Below are positions 6,714 through 6,806 of a stretch of DNA of 6,806 nt, piece after piece (positions within the stretch are counted from its first letter, which is position 1; the number at the start of each line of letters is the position of its first letter). Location of the stretch: positions 1 to 6,806 of the forward strand of contig CANQQN010000101.1 in NCBI GenBank assembly GCA_947625995.1. Reading direction: 5' to 3'. The stretch comes from an uncultured Lachnospiraceae bacterium (GTDB taxonomy: Bacteria > Bacillota > Clostridia > Lachnospirales > Lachnospiraceae). The translations under genes and the position numbers were made by a program. Under the pieces are notes generated by a model that was not told where the DNA came from, did no database searches, and saw nothing but the letters and a program-made list of their open reading frames with translations.

Positions 6714-6760
6714 GGGCGCTCCGAAAGTTTTTTATAACTTTCAGAACGCCCGTCTTTTTT
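6714..6760 (+). terminator. Rho-independent terminator after the ATPase gene, possibly bidirectional
   Basis: The arm 6714-6729 (GGGCGCTCCGAAAGTT) pairs with 6736-6751 except for two C-A mismatches, with a 6-base loop. T6 follows at 6755-6760. An A-run at 6707-6712 upstream would act as a U-tail on the other strand, so a convergent minus-strand gene could also end here. Confidence 0.85.
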
Positions 6761-6806
6761 TAATCAGTCGTCAGATCTGATACTATTTGGATTCTCCGCC
6801 GTACAG

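Noticed and set aside
6761..6806. Possible end of a convergent minus-strand gene
   Set aside because: All three minus-strand frames meet a stop within the 46 bases and give only short tails (one ends YGGESK), which is too little to choose a frame or family.

Overview
The window looks like a chromosomal piece of a Gram-positive gut-type Clostridia bacterium, most likely Lachnospiraceae. This rests on the AGGAGG-type ribosome binding sites, U-tailed hairpin terminators, moderate GC, a dockerin-bearing pectate lyase, and the DUF58/transglutaminase gene pair common in that group. Species cannot be named from sequence alone. All supported genes are on the + strand.

Positions 1-774 hold the 3' part of a DUF1015-family gene that begins outside the window. 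After a 91-base gap come three tightly packed genes (866-5022). The first is a short two-helix membrane protein matching only the N-terminal part of DUF58 proteins. The second is a 591-residue membrane protein with seven predicted helices and an extracytoplasmic transglutaminase-like domain; the two overlap by 8 bases. The third, 16 bases further on, is a secreted family 1 pectate lyase (GTG start at 3154) with an N-terminal dockerin. A strong rho-independent terminator (5049-5098) closes the unit.

From 5099 the DNA becomes visibly more AT-rich. A consensus-like promoter (5140-5168) and two tandem dyads in the presumed leader precede a monocistronic gene (5223-6695). It encodes an ATPase_2/DUF234 protein: a STAND-like P-loop NTPase, a winged helix and a C-terminal nuclease-fold region. 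A hairpin that could terminate in both directions follows (6714-6760). The last 46 bases hold no gene I can support.

The most interesting part is the 866-5022 unit. It combines a DUF58-like protein stripped of its catalytic-looking half, a transglutaminase-like protein whose nucleophile position appears to hold Asp, with Cys shifted one residue upstream, and a dockerin pectate lyase. Together they suggest a membrane module that may bind or handle exported proteins rather than act as a classical transglutaminase or protease, placed with a pectin-degrading surface enzyme. That functional link is inferred from gene order only.
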